The notes below the pieces were generated by a model. The model did no database searches and was not told where the DNA came from. It worked only from the letters and a program-made list of their open reading frames with translations. Source: Virgibacillus ndiopensis (lineage in GTDB: Bacteria; Bacillota; Bacilli; Bacillales; Amphibacillaceae). From it: 64,000 nucleotides of DNA. The stretch covers positions 806,001 to 870,000 of the forward strand of contig NZ_FZMZ01000005.1 of the NCBI RefSeq assembly GCF_900187325.1, given 5' to 3'. Positions 26,494 through 36,480 of the stretch are shown piece by piece (the stretch's first letter is position 1; each line of letters opens with the position of its first letter). The position numbers and the translations under genes were made by a program.

Positions 26494-27557
26494 CGATGTT
26501 GTCTAACCAACGTAACATGCGTAACAATTACCTTTAATATTGTTAATAGCGGAACCGCCACAATCATACCTATTACACCGCCTATTTGCCCACCCAATAA
26601 TAAAGCAAATATAATCGCTATTGGATGTATATCAATACTTTTTCCGACAATATACGGCGAAAGCAAATTACTCTCGATAAGTTGTACGATAAAAATCGCT
26701 AATAACACAAATATGATTAACTTTGCAGACATTGTTAATGTAATAGCTACAGCTGGAACCGCTCCAATAATTGGTCCAAAGTATGGAATTATGTTGGTTA
26801 ATCCCATAATGATCGCTAGTAACAATGCGTATTTAATGTGCAAAAACTGAAAAGCAACAAACGTAGTTAAGCTTACAAACAAACAGACAAGTAACTGACC
26901 GCGTATGTAATTACCCAAACTTTCATCAATTGCATGAAACAGCTCACTACTTTGCTCATGATACTTAGCTGGTATCCATTTTTTAAAATAATTTTTGATT
27001 TTGTTAAAGTCTTTTAGTAAATAAAAGACTAAGACAGGGATAACCGTAAGAAAAATAATCATATCAAAAATTTTTGTAAACCCACTTATTAGTTTGCCCA
27101 ATAAATTCTCTAAAGACTGTTCCATTCCAACTATCAATTGATCCATTTTATCATGTACAGCTTCAGGTAAAAACGAGGTATATTCGTAAAGATGGTATAT
27201 TAAGTCCTGATACATATCAATTAACTGTGGTAACTGTTCCGTTAAATCTTTTAATTGATGAAGAACGGCAGGATAAACACGATAAGTCAAATAACCAATC
27301 CCCGCGAAAAAAAGAATATAAATTAAAAGAATAGCCAAAGCTTTTGGGATGTGATAGGAATGAATTTTTTTAACAATAGGAAATAAGAGATATGCAATGA
27401 GCCCTGACACAATAAAAGGAGCAAGAAGGTGCCAAAGAAAAGAAAAAACAGTTCCATAGATGGGGAACAGTTTTACGAGTAAATATAGGAATAAAAATAC
27501 TAGTATGCCGATGACAATCCAGTATAGAAAATTTAACGGCTTTTTCGCTTTAAACAT
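26490..27557 (-). CDS. yrrI: AI-2E family transporter (YrrI)
   Basis: A 355-aa polytopic membrane protein of the AI-2 exporter superfamily (UPF0118). It has about eight hydrophobic helices, with the family blocks FYLLKDFNKIK, LGNYIRGQLLVCLFV, GLTNIIPYFGPIIGAVPA and SPYIVGKSIDIHPIAI. The substrate is unknown; relatives export autoinducer-2 or exchange ions. An in-frame GTG lies at 27566, but GGGAG is spaced 8 bases before ATG at 27557. It is upstream of alaS with its own 3' end at the alaS promoter. Confidence 0.9.
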   Translation of the reverse strand: MFKAKKPLNFLYWIVIGILVFLFLYLLVKLFPIYGTVFSFLWHLLAPFIVSGLIAYLLFPIVKKIHSYHIPKALAILLIYILFFAGIGYLTYRVYPAVLHQLKDLTEQLPQLIDMYQDLIYHLYEYTSFLPEAVHDKMDQLIVGMEQSLENLLGKLISGFTKIFDMIIFLTVIPVLVFYLLKDFNKIKNYFKKWIPAKYHEQSSELFHAIDESLGNYIRGQLLVCLFVSLTTFVAFQFLHIKYALLLAIIMGLTNIIPYFGPIIGAVPAVAITLTMSAKLIIFVLLAIFIVQLIESNLLSPYIVGKSIDIHPIAIIFALLLGGQIGGVIGMIVAVPLLTILKVIVTHVTLVRQHR

Positions 27558-27602
27558 AAACAGCACTCCCTAGTACAAAAAAATCATATTTGTGACTAAG
27601 AA

Positions 27603-27797
27603 CTACCACTGGATTCTTCGTTCATCATCAGTAAATAAGTCATTTAATGAACTCAAGGAACCGTCAGCTTCTATTTGATGTACGGTTAATTCATTGTCAT
27701 CTGTTACAGATAGTTCGATAAAACAATTCCAGCAGTAAAATTGTTGTGAGCCAATTTTTCCGATATCTTTTCCTTGGCAATTCGGGCATTGCATCAT
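27603..27797 (-). CDS. Small zinc-ribbon protein (YrzR-like)
   Basis: A 64-aa protein with an N-terminal zinc ribbon (CPNCQGKDIG and FYCWNCFIE, two CxxC pairs) and an acidic tail. AAAGGAG lies 8 bases before the first ATG of MM at 27797. A similar small protein (yrzR in B. subtilis, from memory) occurs near the recD2/yrrI region. Function unknown; possibly nucleic-acid or protein binding. Confidence 0.75.
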   Translation of the reverse strand: MMQCPNCQGKDIGKIGSQQFYCWNCFIELSVTDDNELTVHQIEADGSLSSLNDLFTDDERRIQW

Positions 27798-27929
27798 ACA
27801 TAATGCTCCTTTTCAGCAAAATAAATTTTATTCGTTAGCCTAACCCGAATTGTGAAAAATATACATTTGTAACTACATATCGGTAAAATAACTTAACTAC
27901 CTCGGCTAGATCCACGGGTCGAAAAGTAA

Positions 27930-27983
27930 GTAATGGACACTCTGGAGCGATCTAAAACATCGTGCTCTCAGCCTGTCCATTAC
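27930..27983. repeat. Inverted-repeat hairpin between recD2 and the zinc-ribbon gene
   Basis: GTAATGGACA (27930-27939) and TGTCCATTAC (27974-27983) are perfect arms. The intervening 34 bases contain a second, bulged pairing (GAGCGAT with ATCGTGCTC). There is no T run, so it is not a standard terminator. It could be a dispersed repeat or a stable RNA 3' end of the recD2 transcript. Confidence 0.6.
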
Positions 27984-28026
27984 CTAAGTTTTGTGCAGCA
28001 TAACCAAGGCCGCTCCACTTATAATT

Positions 28027-30357
28027 TCACATAAAATCATAAGGTGTTATTTCTTTTTCTTCTTCTAATACAGGTTTTGTTTCCATGTCTGACAATCTTT
28101 CCTGAAGTTGTTCTTTTAATGATGTGTATCGTTTATTAGTATCTAACGTGCGAACGCCTCTTAGAAACGCATTTTCTTCCCCGCAAATAATTAACGACTG
28201 CTTACTTCTAGTAATCGCTGTATATAACAAATTCTTGCGCAGCATGCGATTGTATGCAGACACTACTGGAAGAATGACAATTGGAAATTCACTACCTTGT
28301 GATTTATGAATAGATATACAATAAGCATGCATGATATTAATGTAATCTTTACGTTCATATATTACTTCCTTACCCTCATATGTAATCACCAATTGTTCTA
28401 CATTATCCGTGTTTTCGTCTTCAGTAAAGATAGCTACCACTTCACCAATGTCTCCATTGTACACATTGTCCTCTGGCTGATTGACAAGTTGAATGACTTT
28501 ATCACCTACCCGGAACACAACATCATTTGCGGCTTTTACTTCACGTTTGGTTGTTGATTTTGGGTTTACTAAATTTTGCAGTTCTTTATTGATGCGTGTT
28601 ATCCCTGCCTGCGATCTGTACATTGGTGCAAGAACTTGAATATCTTTTATGTCAATCCCTTTTGAACGTGCATGTGAATAAATTTTTGTAATTACATCAA
28701 TCATTTGTTGCTCGTGACAATGGATGAAACTAAAATCTTTATCATTTTGAAGAGATTCACTTGAGCATACATTATTTTTTATTGTATGGGCAAGCTGAAT
28801 TATTTTTGACCCTTCTTTTTGTCGGTATACTTCATTAAGACTTACAAACGGGAGCAAATCACTAGACAGTAAATCACTTAATACTTGACCAGGACCCACA
28901 GAAGGTAGTTGATCCTCGTCACCAACTAAGAGGACTTGCATATCATCTGGAATTGCCTTAAATAAACTGTTTGCAAGCCATATGTCAACCATTGAAAATT
29001 CATCAACTATTAAAAATTTGCCATCTAATGGTTCCTGCTGATTTTTCTCAAATCCGTCTTTTCCATCCCAGCCTAATAGACGGTGAATAGTAACAGCCGG
29101 CAATCCTGTCGATTCATTTAACCTTTTTGCCGCTCTACCTGTAGGCGCTGTTAAGATAAACGGATAATCTGCTTTATTTTCGTAATCTTTAGGGTCAAGT
29201 GCAACATCGTGAATTGCTGCATAAGCTTTTAGAATACCCTTAATAACAGTGGTTTTTCCTGTACCTGGACCACCAGTGACAATTGTAATTTTTGAATCTA
29301 AAGATTGATTAATTGCAGAAAATTGCTCTTTTCCATAGCTTAATACTTCTTGTTCCTCAATATCTCCGATTATCTTCATTAATTCTGCCAAGGATGTTGT
29401 CTTTTCAATCGGTTTAGTAATCAGACGCTTTAAGTGCGATGCAAAACCATCTTCTGCATAATACAAGGATGGTAAATAGACATTTCCATTTTGAATAATA
29501 ACTTTCTTCTCTTTGTTTAATTCCATCAATCTATCTGTAATATCTTTTTCTGATAGCATTTCGTTATCGTGGTATAGCAAACTAACGACCTGTTTTAAAC
29601 AATTGTCTAATGGAGTATAAACATGGCCATCTTGAATGCTTCTTTGCAGTACATAAATACATCCAGCACCTAATCGATTCGGATGTGTTAAAGAAAGACC
29701 ACTTTGTTGTGCTATTTCATCAGCCTTTTGGAACCCAAATCCCTCAATATCGAACACATATTGATATGGATCTTCATGTAAAATAGTTAGCGCTTCATCT
29801 TTATATTCTTTATAGATTTTTTGCGCTATTTTTAAACCAATTCCGTATTTAGCTAACTGGACAACAATATGCTCAAACCCTTGATTTTCCTGTAAACTTT
29901 TAACAAGCATTTCAGCCTTGTCATTTTTAAGTCCAGGGATATCATTTAGTACATCTTTGTTGTTTAAGATTTTAGAGATTGCATTTTCTTCTAAATGGTC
30001 TACTATCCTTTTAGCAGTCTTTTTACCAATTCCATAGAACATGTCACTAGATAGATAGGCAATTAACCCATCTTTTGTATCAGGTATAACAGTTTGATAA
30101 GAATTTACCTTATACTGTATACCAAACTTAGGATGTTTCTCGAAGGTTCCGTAAAAACAATACGTTTTGTCTTCTTGTAAATTCGAAAAATAGCCCTTTG
30201 CTACAATATCTTTCTCCTTTAATTCCTCGTTCGTATCCTCAACTTTTATTTTAGCAATTGAAAAATGTTCTTGTTCATTATGAAAAATGGTGTACATAAG
30301 CACGCCCTTAATAAACCCTTGCTCTTCATTTTCGATAGATTGTCGTTCCTGCTCCAT
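28027..30357 (-). CDS. recD2: RecD2 (YrrC) 5'-3' DNA helicase
   Basis: A 776-aa SF1B helicase of the RecBC-independent RecD2 type, acting in repair and at replication forks. The N-terminal OB region and tandem helix-hairpin-helix area (YLSSDMFYGIGKKTAKRIVDHL, DIPGLKNDKAEML) precede the motor. Motor motifs are GGPGTGKTTVIKGI (about 363-376), TAPTGRAAKRL, VDEFSMVD and VGDEDQLPSVGPGQVL. The SH3-like end has NGDIGEVVAIF and HKSQGSEFP. GAGG precedes ATG at 30357. It follows yrrB by 18 bp. Confidence 0.95.
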   Translation of the reverse strand: MEQERQSIENEEQGFIKGVLMYTIFHNEQEHFSIAKIKVEDTNEELKEKDIVAKGYFSNLQEDKTYCFYGTFEKHPKFGIQYKVNSYQTVIPDTKDGLIAYLSSDMFYGIGKKTAKRIVDHLEENAISKILNNKDVLNDIPGLKNDKAEMLVKSLQENQGFEHIVVQLAKYGIGLKIAQKIYKEYKDEALTILHEDPYQYVFDIEGFGFQKADEIAQQSGLSLTHPNRLGAGCIYVLQRSIQDGHVYTPLDNCLKQVVSLLYHDNEMLSEKDITDRLMELNKEKKVIIQNGNVYLPSLYYAEDGFASHLKRLITKPIEKTTSLAELMKIIGDIEEQEVLSYGKEQFSAINQSLDSKITIVTGGPGTGKTTVIKGILKAYAAIHDVALDPKDYENKADYPFILTAPTGRAAKRLNESTGLPAVTIHRLLGWDGKDGFEKNQQEPLDGKFLIVDEFSMVDIWLANSLFKAIPDDMQVLLVGDEDQLPSVGPGQVLSDLLSSDLLPFVSLNEVYRQKEGSKIIQLAHTIKNNVCSSESLQNDKDFSFIHCHEQQMIDVITKIYSHARSKGIDIKDIQVLAPMYRSQAGITRINKELQNLVNPKSTTKREVKAANDVVFRVGDKVIQLVNQPEDNVYNGDIGEVVAIFTEDENTDNVEQLVITYEGKEVIYERKDYINIMHAYCISIHKSQGSEFPIVILPVVSAYNRMLRKNLLYTAITRSKQSLIICGEENAFLRGVRTLDTNKRYTSLKEQLQERLSDMETKPVLEEEKEITPYDFM

Positions 30358-30375
30358 CTAAACAACCTCGCCATC

Positions 30376-31044
30376 TTACGCTTCGTTTTGCTTTAACAAC
30401 GCTTCAACCTGTTTCTTACCGTTAGCCGCCAATATATGATCCGGCTGAATTGTTATAGCTTTGTTAAAGTGGTCCAACGCTCCCATCGCATCATCATTAT
30501 ATAAAGCGATTACACCTAAATTATAGTGTGCATCACTATGCTCAGAATTCTTTTTTAACACACTCTTAAAAACCGAATCCGCTTCCTCGATATGATTACA
30601 TTGTGCTAGAGCTAATCCGTATTGAAATAAAACTTCATCGTCATCCTTATCCATTTCAGACGCACGAAGGAGATATGGTAGGGAAAGCTTTAATTGATCT
30701 TGTTTTTGAAATGTCATACCTAGCATATAATAAACGTCACTTTCTTCCAAGCCCAACTCAATAGCTTTTTTAAAGTTTTCCGCTGCCTTCGGATAAAGCG
30801 ATTGCTCAAAATATAAATTACCTAATCCATAGTATGCGGTTGCAGCATGTTCATCTATTTCAATAGCTCGTTGAAAAAAGTTTTCTGCCCGTGTCAATTC
30901 GTGGATATGAATTAATAGGTTACCGAAATTAATATATCCAACTGGATCATCTGGATTTTCTTCAATAACTTCAGTAAAAAGCCTAGCAGACTCTTCATAT
31001 TTTTGTTCCCTCATATACTCAATTGCCTGTGTATTTTTGTCCAT
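30376..31044 (-). CDS. yrrB: TPR repeat protein YrrB
   Basis: A 222-aa soluble protein made of about six tetratricopeptide repeats (for example PVGYINFGNLLIHIHELTRA, ATAYYGLGNLYFEQSLYPKA, SDAHYNLGVIALYNDDAMGA). YrrB folds as a superhelix that binds protein partners. It is conserved between mnmA and recD2, and a role with either neighbour is possible but not shown. AGAGGA precedes ATG at 31044. Confidence 0.92.
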   Translation of the reverse strand: MDKNTQAIEYMREQKYEESARLFTEVIEENPDDPVGYINFGNLLIHIHELTRAENFFQRAIEIDEHAATAYYGLGNLYFEQSLYPKAAENFKKAIELGLEESDVYYMLGMTFQKQDQLKLSLPYLLRASEMDKDDDEVLFQYGLALAQCNHIEEADSVFKSVLKKNSEHSDAHYNLGVIALYNDDAMGALDHFNKAITIQPDHILAANGKKQVEALLKQNEA

Positions 31045-31077
31045 TTATACAATCCTCTCCACATAAGGAAAAATACA

Positions 31078-31126
31078 GGACCATTATCCAAGAACCACTA
31101 GAATCGGTTTGCTGGAACATGGTCCT
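31078..31126 (-). terminator. Terminator-like hairpin after mnmA
   Basis: The arms AGGACCAT and ATGGTCCT enclose further pairing (TCCA/TGGA, AACC/GGTT). In the minus-strand RNA the hairpin is followed by GTATTTTTCC. It lies just after the mnmA stop. Confidence 0.65.
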
Positions 31127-31139
31127 TACTTATTTTGTA

Positions 31140-32258
<1,119 letters not shown>

Positions 32259-32267
32259 TCACCACCC

Positions 32268-33413
32268 TTATCTAGAAGTTAACCGTTCAATTATTTTAGC
32301 AACACGATTCGCCGCTTCGTCAACATTACTTGTTGTATTAGCTGATCCAAAACTAAAGCGAATCGAATTAGTTGTTCGTGGATTCTCTGCTCCATACATT
32401 TCTGTTAAAACATGTGAGGGCTCAACAGATCCGGCAGTGCATGCACTTCCACTAGATGCAGCTATTCCTTCCAAATCAAAATTTGTAAGTAGCGTTTCAA
32501 CATTCATCCCGGGAAAACTAATATTAACAATAGACGGAATTGTTAATTCAGGATTTCCATTAATGTCTATATCAATGTTTTTATCCTCTAACACCTTTAA
32601 GAATTGGTTTTTATACTGGCTATACGTATCTGCACGTTTTTCTCGTTCTTCCCCTACTAGCTCAACAGCCTTTTGAAAACCAATCGCGCTTACAACGTTT
32701 TCCGTTCCAGCTCGCCGTTTTCTTTCTTGCTCTCCCCCATATTGTAAAGGGCTTAGTTTAACACCATCTGCCACATATAAATAACCAATTCCTTTTGGAC
32801 CATTGATTTTATGCGAAGAAACGGATAACAAATCAATCCCCAATGCTTTTACATTCAACTCCATTATCCCAAATGCTTGTACTGCATCTGTGTGGAAATA
32901 GGTCTTGTGGTCCTTTAGAAGTTGACCAATTTCCTGAATCGGTTGAATAACGCCTGTCTCATTGTTAACAGCCATGATCGATACAAGAATCGTTTCCTCC
33001 GTTATTGCACTTCGTAAATCATCTATGGAAATTCTTCCATCTTCATAAACTGGTAAATAGGTGATATCAAAGCCGTATTTTTCCAAGTATTCCGCAGTAT
33101 GAAGGGTGGCATGATGTTCCTGAACAGTTGTAATAATATGATTTCCTCTATTCCTATTGGCAAATGCAGTCCCGATAAGAGCAAGGTTATCTGCTTCTGT
33201 TCCACCACTTGTAAAAACAATCTCTTTTTCGTTTGCATGAATGCTGTTCGCCAACACACGTCTTGCTTCGTCCAGAAGGCTTCTTGCTTTTCTACCAAAT
33301 GAATGAACACTAGATGGATTACCAAACACCTCTTCATAAATTGGATACATTGCATCAATTACTTGTTTATTAACAGGTGTTGTTGCCGCATGATCCAAAT
33401 AAATGTGTTCCAT
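32268..33413 (-). CDS. yrvO: Cysteine desulfurase (YrvO type, partner of MnmA)
   Basis: A 381-aa PLP-dependent class V aminotransferase-fold enzyme. It begins IYLDHAATTPVNKQV. The PLP lysine is in LSVSSHKINGPKG (about 204-206) and the catalytic cysteine is in SSGSACTAGSVEPSHVL (about 325). The position between cymR and mnmA matches the dedicated tRNA-thiolation desulfurase of B. subtilis, as distinct from SufS and general IscS enzymes. Confidence 0.93.
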   Translation of the reverse strand: MEHIYLDHAATTPVNKQVIDAMYPIYEEVFGNPSSVHSFGRKARSLLDEARRVLANSIHANEKEIVFTSGGTEADNLALIGTAFANRNRGNHIITTVQEHHATLHTAEYLEKYGFDITYLPVYEDGRISIDDLRSAITEETILVSIMAVNNETGVIQPIQEIGQLLKDHKTYFHTDAVQAFGIMELNVKALGIDLLSVSSHKINGPKGIGYLYVADGVKLSPLQYGGEQERKRRAGTENVVSAIGFQKAVELVGEEREKRADTYSQYKNQFLKVLEDKNIDIDINGNPELTIPSIVNISFPGMNVETLLTNFDLEGIAASSGSACTAGSVEPSHVLTEMYGAENPRTTNSIRFSFGSANTTSNVDEAANRVAKIIERLTSR

Positions 33414-33446
33414 GTCTACCTTTCCTTTCTATTTGTAATACCTAAC

Positions 33447-33866
33447 TTATATATAAAACATGTAGGATTCTTGCTGTTTATCATCTTCATGATCTTTTAA
33501 ATCATCCAATGTTGTTGTATCCAGTACATCTTTAACAGCATCTCGAATTCGCAGCCACAATGCCTGCTTTGCTGGTTCTTCTTCCTCTATACCTTCAACA
33601 GGGGTTATCGGTCCTTCTAATACGCGTATAATATCTCCTGCAGTTATTTCCGCTGGCTGTTTGGCTAAAATATACCCTCCATATGCTCCTCGTATACTTT
33701 TTATCAAACCAGCATTTCTAAGTGGGGATGCTAATTGTTCTAAATAATGTTCTGATAAATTTTTATCACGCGCAATAGATTTAAGCGATATTGGACCTTC
33801 ACCAAAATTCTTTGCAAGCTCAATCATAATGGTTAATCCATATCGACCTTTAGTTGAAATTTTCAT
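33447..33866 (-). CDS. cymR: Rrf2-family cysteine metabolism repressor CymR
   Basis: A 139-aa winged-helix regulator with the N terminus MKISTKGRYGLTIMIELA and the helix-turn-helix region ISLKSIARDKNLSEHYLEQL, followed by GLIKSIRGAYGGYIL. In Bacillus, CymR with CysK represses cysteine uptake and synthesis genes. The long upstream extension of the open frame is spurious; GAGGTG sits before ATG at 33866. The B. subtilis CymR length (138 aa) agrees. A TATAAT box about 55 bases upstream (33933-33938) is a plausible -10. Confidence 0.93.
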   Translation of the reverse strand: MKISTKGRYGLTIMIELAKNFGEGPISLKSIARDKNLSEHYLEQLASPLRNAGLIKSIRGAYGGYILAKQPAEITAGDIIRVLEGPITPVEGIEEEEPAKQALWLRIRDAVKDVLDTTTLDDLKDHEDDKQQESYMFYI

Positions 33867-34024
33867 AGTAAACACCTCAGTTTTTAAACATGCACATTTT
33901 AACGGTATAATTACAATACATGATATTATAGCATGAATAGGATGTTTCTTGCATTTCATCAGAATCAGATATAGCCTTTTGATAAGGTAAAGCAAACTAT
34001 TATTTTATATAAAGGACGATAAAA

Positions 34025-35308
34025 ATGAAACAAAAACCACTTGCATACCGTATGAGACCAACACATATAAGTGAGATTATCGGACAAGAACACTTAGTTG
34101 GAGAGGGTAAAATTCTAAATCGAATGGTTCAGGCTGAAAGATTAGCCTCCATGATATTATTTGGCCCCCCTGGAACAGGTAAAACCTCGATGGCAGTTGC
34201 TTTAGCAAAAAGCTTAGGCATTCCTGTAAAAATGCTAAATGCTGTTGTCGACAAGAAGAAGGATATGGAGATAGTCGTTGAAGAAGCAAAAATGACAGGA
34301 CAAGTTGTATTAATACTTGACGAGGTACACCGTCTGGACAAAGGAAAACAGGACTTTTTATTACCATACGTCGAAAGTAATTTACTGACATTAATCGGTT
34401 GTACCACTAGCAATCCTTACCATTCTATTAATCCAGCGATACGAAGTAGATGTCACTTGTTTGAACTATATGCATTAACACCATCTGATATATTGACAGC
34501 TTTAAAACGTGCGGTAGTTGATGATGTAAATGGTCTTGGTGATCAGGATATTGATATAACAGACGAAGCATTGGAACACATAGCCAACGCTTCGAGCGGT
34601 GACATGCGCTCCGCACTAAACGGATTGGAACTAGCCGTTTCATCAACACCAAAAAATAATGACAATCAAATTGTAATAACATTAGATATTGCAGAAGAGT
34701 GTATGCAAAAGAAAAGTTTTTCGCATGATAAAGACGGAGATGCCCATTACGATGTACTGTCAGCTTTTCAGAAATCCATTCGCGGTAGTGACGTAAATGC
34801 TGCGCTTCATTATTTAGGTAGATTGATTGAAGCTGGTGATTTAGATAGTATTGCCAGAAGGATGATCGTATGCGCCTATGAGGATATCGGACTCGCTAAT
34901 CCACAAGCAGGACCAAGAGCAGTTGCTGCAGTGCAGGCTGCCGAGCGATTAGGTTTTCCAGAAGCTCGAATTCCTTTGTCTGTTGCTATTGTCGAATTAA
35001 GTTTATCACCAAAATCTAATACTGCATACAAGGCACTAGATACTGCGTTAGCCGACATTCGCAAGGGAAAAAGTGGAGACATTCCTATCCATCTAAAAGA
35101 TTCCCATTATCAAGGTGCAAAAAATCTAGGACGTGGAGTAGAATACAAATATCCACATAATTATGAGAATGGTTGGATTAGCCAACAATATTTGCCAGAC
35201 TCTATAAAAAACAAATACTATTATCAGCCTAAAAAGACTGGTAAATTTGAACAAGCACTAAAGCAAGTATATGAAAAAATCCAGAAAGACAAAAACAATA
35301 CTCACTAG
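34025..35308 (+). CDS. rarA: Replication-associated recombination protein RarA (YrvN)
   Basis: A 427-aa AAA+ ATPase of the RarA/MgsA/WRNIP1 family, acting at stalled forks. It begins KPLAYRMRPTHISEIIGQEHL. Walker A is GPPGTGKTSMAVALA (about 49-63), Walker B is LILDEVHRLDKGKQDFLLP, the sensor region is IGCTTSNP, and SSGDMRSALNGLELA leads to the C-terminal tetramerisation domain (DVNAALHYLGRLIEAGD). It is divergent from cymR; the shared 158-bp gap holds both promoters. Confidence 0.95.
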   Translation: MKQKPLAYRMRPTHISEIIGQEHLVGEGKILNRMVQAERLASMILFGPPGTGKTSMAVALAKSLGIPVKMLNAVVDKKKDMEIVVEEAKMTGQVVLILDEVHRLDKGKQDFLLPYVESNLLTLIGCTTSNPYHSINPAIRSRCHLFELYALTPSDILTALKRAVVDDVNGLGDQDIDITDEALEHIANASSGDMRSALNGLELAVSSTPKNNDNQIVITLDIAEECMQKKSFSHDKDGDAHYDVLSAFQKSIRGSDVNAALHYLGRLIEAGDLDSIARRMIVCAYEDIGLANPQAGPRAVAAVQAAERLGFPEARIPLSVAIVELSLSPKSNTAYKALDTALADIRKGKSGDIPIHLKDSHYQGAKNLGRGVEYKYPHNYENGWISQQYLPDSIKNKYYYQPKKTGKFEQALKQVYEKIQKDKNNTH

Positions 35309-35418
35309 TTAGGTATATTTCCTTTTTCCAGCGGTCACAATAGATGATAGAGGTAGTCACGAACTATAAAATCTATGGAATTATGTAATTGCTGTTACCG
35401 AAAAAGGAGATGAACAAA

Positions 35419-36099
35419 TTGGTTAAAGTTAGACAAGATGCTTGGTCACACGAGGACGACTTATTATTAGCAGAAACCGTATTACGCCATATTAGAGAAG
35501 GCAGCACCCAATTAAATGCATTTGAAGAAGTGGGTGATAAGTTAAATCGTACATCTGCAGCATGCGGATTTCGTTGGAATGCAGAAGTCAGACAAAAATA
35601 TGACCATGCTATTGATCTTGCAAAAAGACAACGAAAAGAACGAAAACGTGCTATGGCAGGGAAACCACAAAAACCAAAACAAACTATATTACCTTTAGCA
35701 CAAAATTATGAAGAAAAACCAACCTATGAAGAGGATACAACCCAAGAACAAGTATCAAATATAGTTGAGCAGCCACAATTGACAATGGACATGGTTATTC
35801 GCTTTTTGAGAGAACTTAAAAAAGACTATCATGCTTCTAATCAATCAAAGCTATCACTAGAACAAACACAAAAAGAGAATAACATGTTGCGAGACCATGT
35901 AAATGAGTTGGAAAAAAAGTTAGCGGATACAGAAGAACAATTAGCAACAATTCAGGAAGACTATCAAGTATTCATCCAAATTATGGACCGTGCTAGAAAA
36001 ATGACTGTTCTAGATGATCAAGGTTCCATGAAACCACCCGCATTTCGCATGGATAAAAATGGGAACCTTCAACAGCTAGCCCAAGGATCAAACCAGTAA
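35419..36099 (+). CDS. RsfA-family transcriptional regulator
   Basis: A 226-aa protein. The N-terminal Myb-like domain reads VKVRQDAWSHEDDLLLAE and CGFRWNAEVRQKYDHAI, closely matching B. subtilis RsfA, a prespore-specific regulator under sigma-F. A basic linker (KRQRKERKRAM) and a C-terminal coiled coil (about 148-195) follow. AAAAAGGAG at 35401-35409 directly abuts an in-frame ATG at 35410, too close to use, while TTG at 35419 has 9-base spacing and gives the family N terminus. Several RsfA paralogues occur in Bacilli, so the exact orthologue is uncertain. Confidence 0.85.
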   Translation: MVKVRQDAWSHEDDLLLAETVLRHIREGSTQLNAFEEVGDKLNRTSAACGFRWNAEVRQKYDHAIDLAKRQRKERKRAMAGKPQKPKQTILPLAQNYEEKPTYEEDTTQEQVSNIVEQPQLTMDMVIRFLRELKKDYHASNQSKLSLEQTQKENNMLRDHVNELEKKLADTEEQLATIQEDYQVFIQIMDRARKMTVLDDQGSMKPPAFRMDKNGNLQQLAQGSNQ

Positions 36100-36136
36100 T
36101 AACTAAATAGCGAAAGTTAATAATCTTTTAGAATAT

Positions 36137-36175
36137 AAAACAGGATGTTCCACCAATAACGGAACATCCTGTTTT
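36137..36175. terminator. Bidirectional terminator between the rsfA-like gene and 6S RNA
   Basis: A 15-bp perfect stem AAAACAGGATGTTCC / GGAACATCCTGTTTT with a 9-base loop. T runs on both strands suit the two convergent transcripts. Confidence 0.92.
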
Positions 36176-36185
36176 TATTATGTAT

Positions 36186-36383
36186 TCTATCAATCCCAAT
36201 TGTGCCGTCCGATTTCTAGTTTTGATCCCGCTCTCAGCAGGTGGGTGCCCTGTTTTATACTTTATGAGTCCTCATGATAAGTATAAAGAGGCGTTCACGC
36301 AATATAAAAACCTTTCAGGCTCCCGAGTATATAGGTGTTCGGTCAAAACGATTATAAAAGACGAACACATCAGGATTGATTTC
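36186..36383 (-). ncRNA. ssrSA: 6S RNA (6S-1 type)
   Basis: About 198 nt on the minus strand. Ends pair as AATCAATCC...GGGATTGAT, forming the closing stem. The 5' portion TCCTGATGTGTT resembles B. subtilis 6S-1 (BsrA), and long mostly paired arms flank a central A/T-rich region, as needed to mimic an open promoter and hold sigma-A RNA polymerase. In B. subtilis 6S-1 lies in the same aspS-rarA interval. A promoter and a terminator bracket it. A plus-strand open frame over the same bases is not a gene. Confidence 0.82.
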
Positions 36384-36408
36384 TAAATTGTTTAATTATT
36401 GTAACATT

Positions 36409-36437
36409 ATCGTAGCATACCGATAATACTTTTTCAA
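36409..36437 (-). promoter_or_regulatory. Sigma-A promoter of 6S RNA
   Basis: TTGAAA (36437-36432) and TACGAT (36414-36409) with 17-bp spacing. The start would be near 36402, so the mature RNA may be processed at its 5' end. No strong terminator is visible between the aspS stop and this promoter, so read-through from aspS could also feed the RNA. Confidence 0.65.
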
Positions 36438-36480
36438 TATTATTCAAAATGAAAAATACGTTACACATGTTACAATTTCA

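Noticed and set aside
36180-36386. 68-codon plus-strand open frame
   Set aside because: It is antisense to the 6S RNA gene and has no credible ribosome site.
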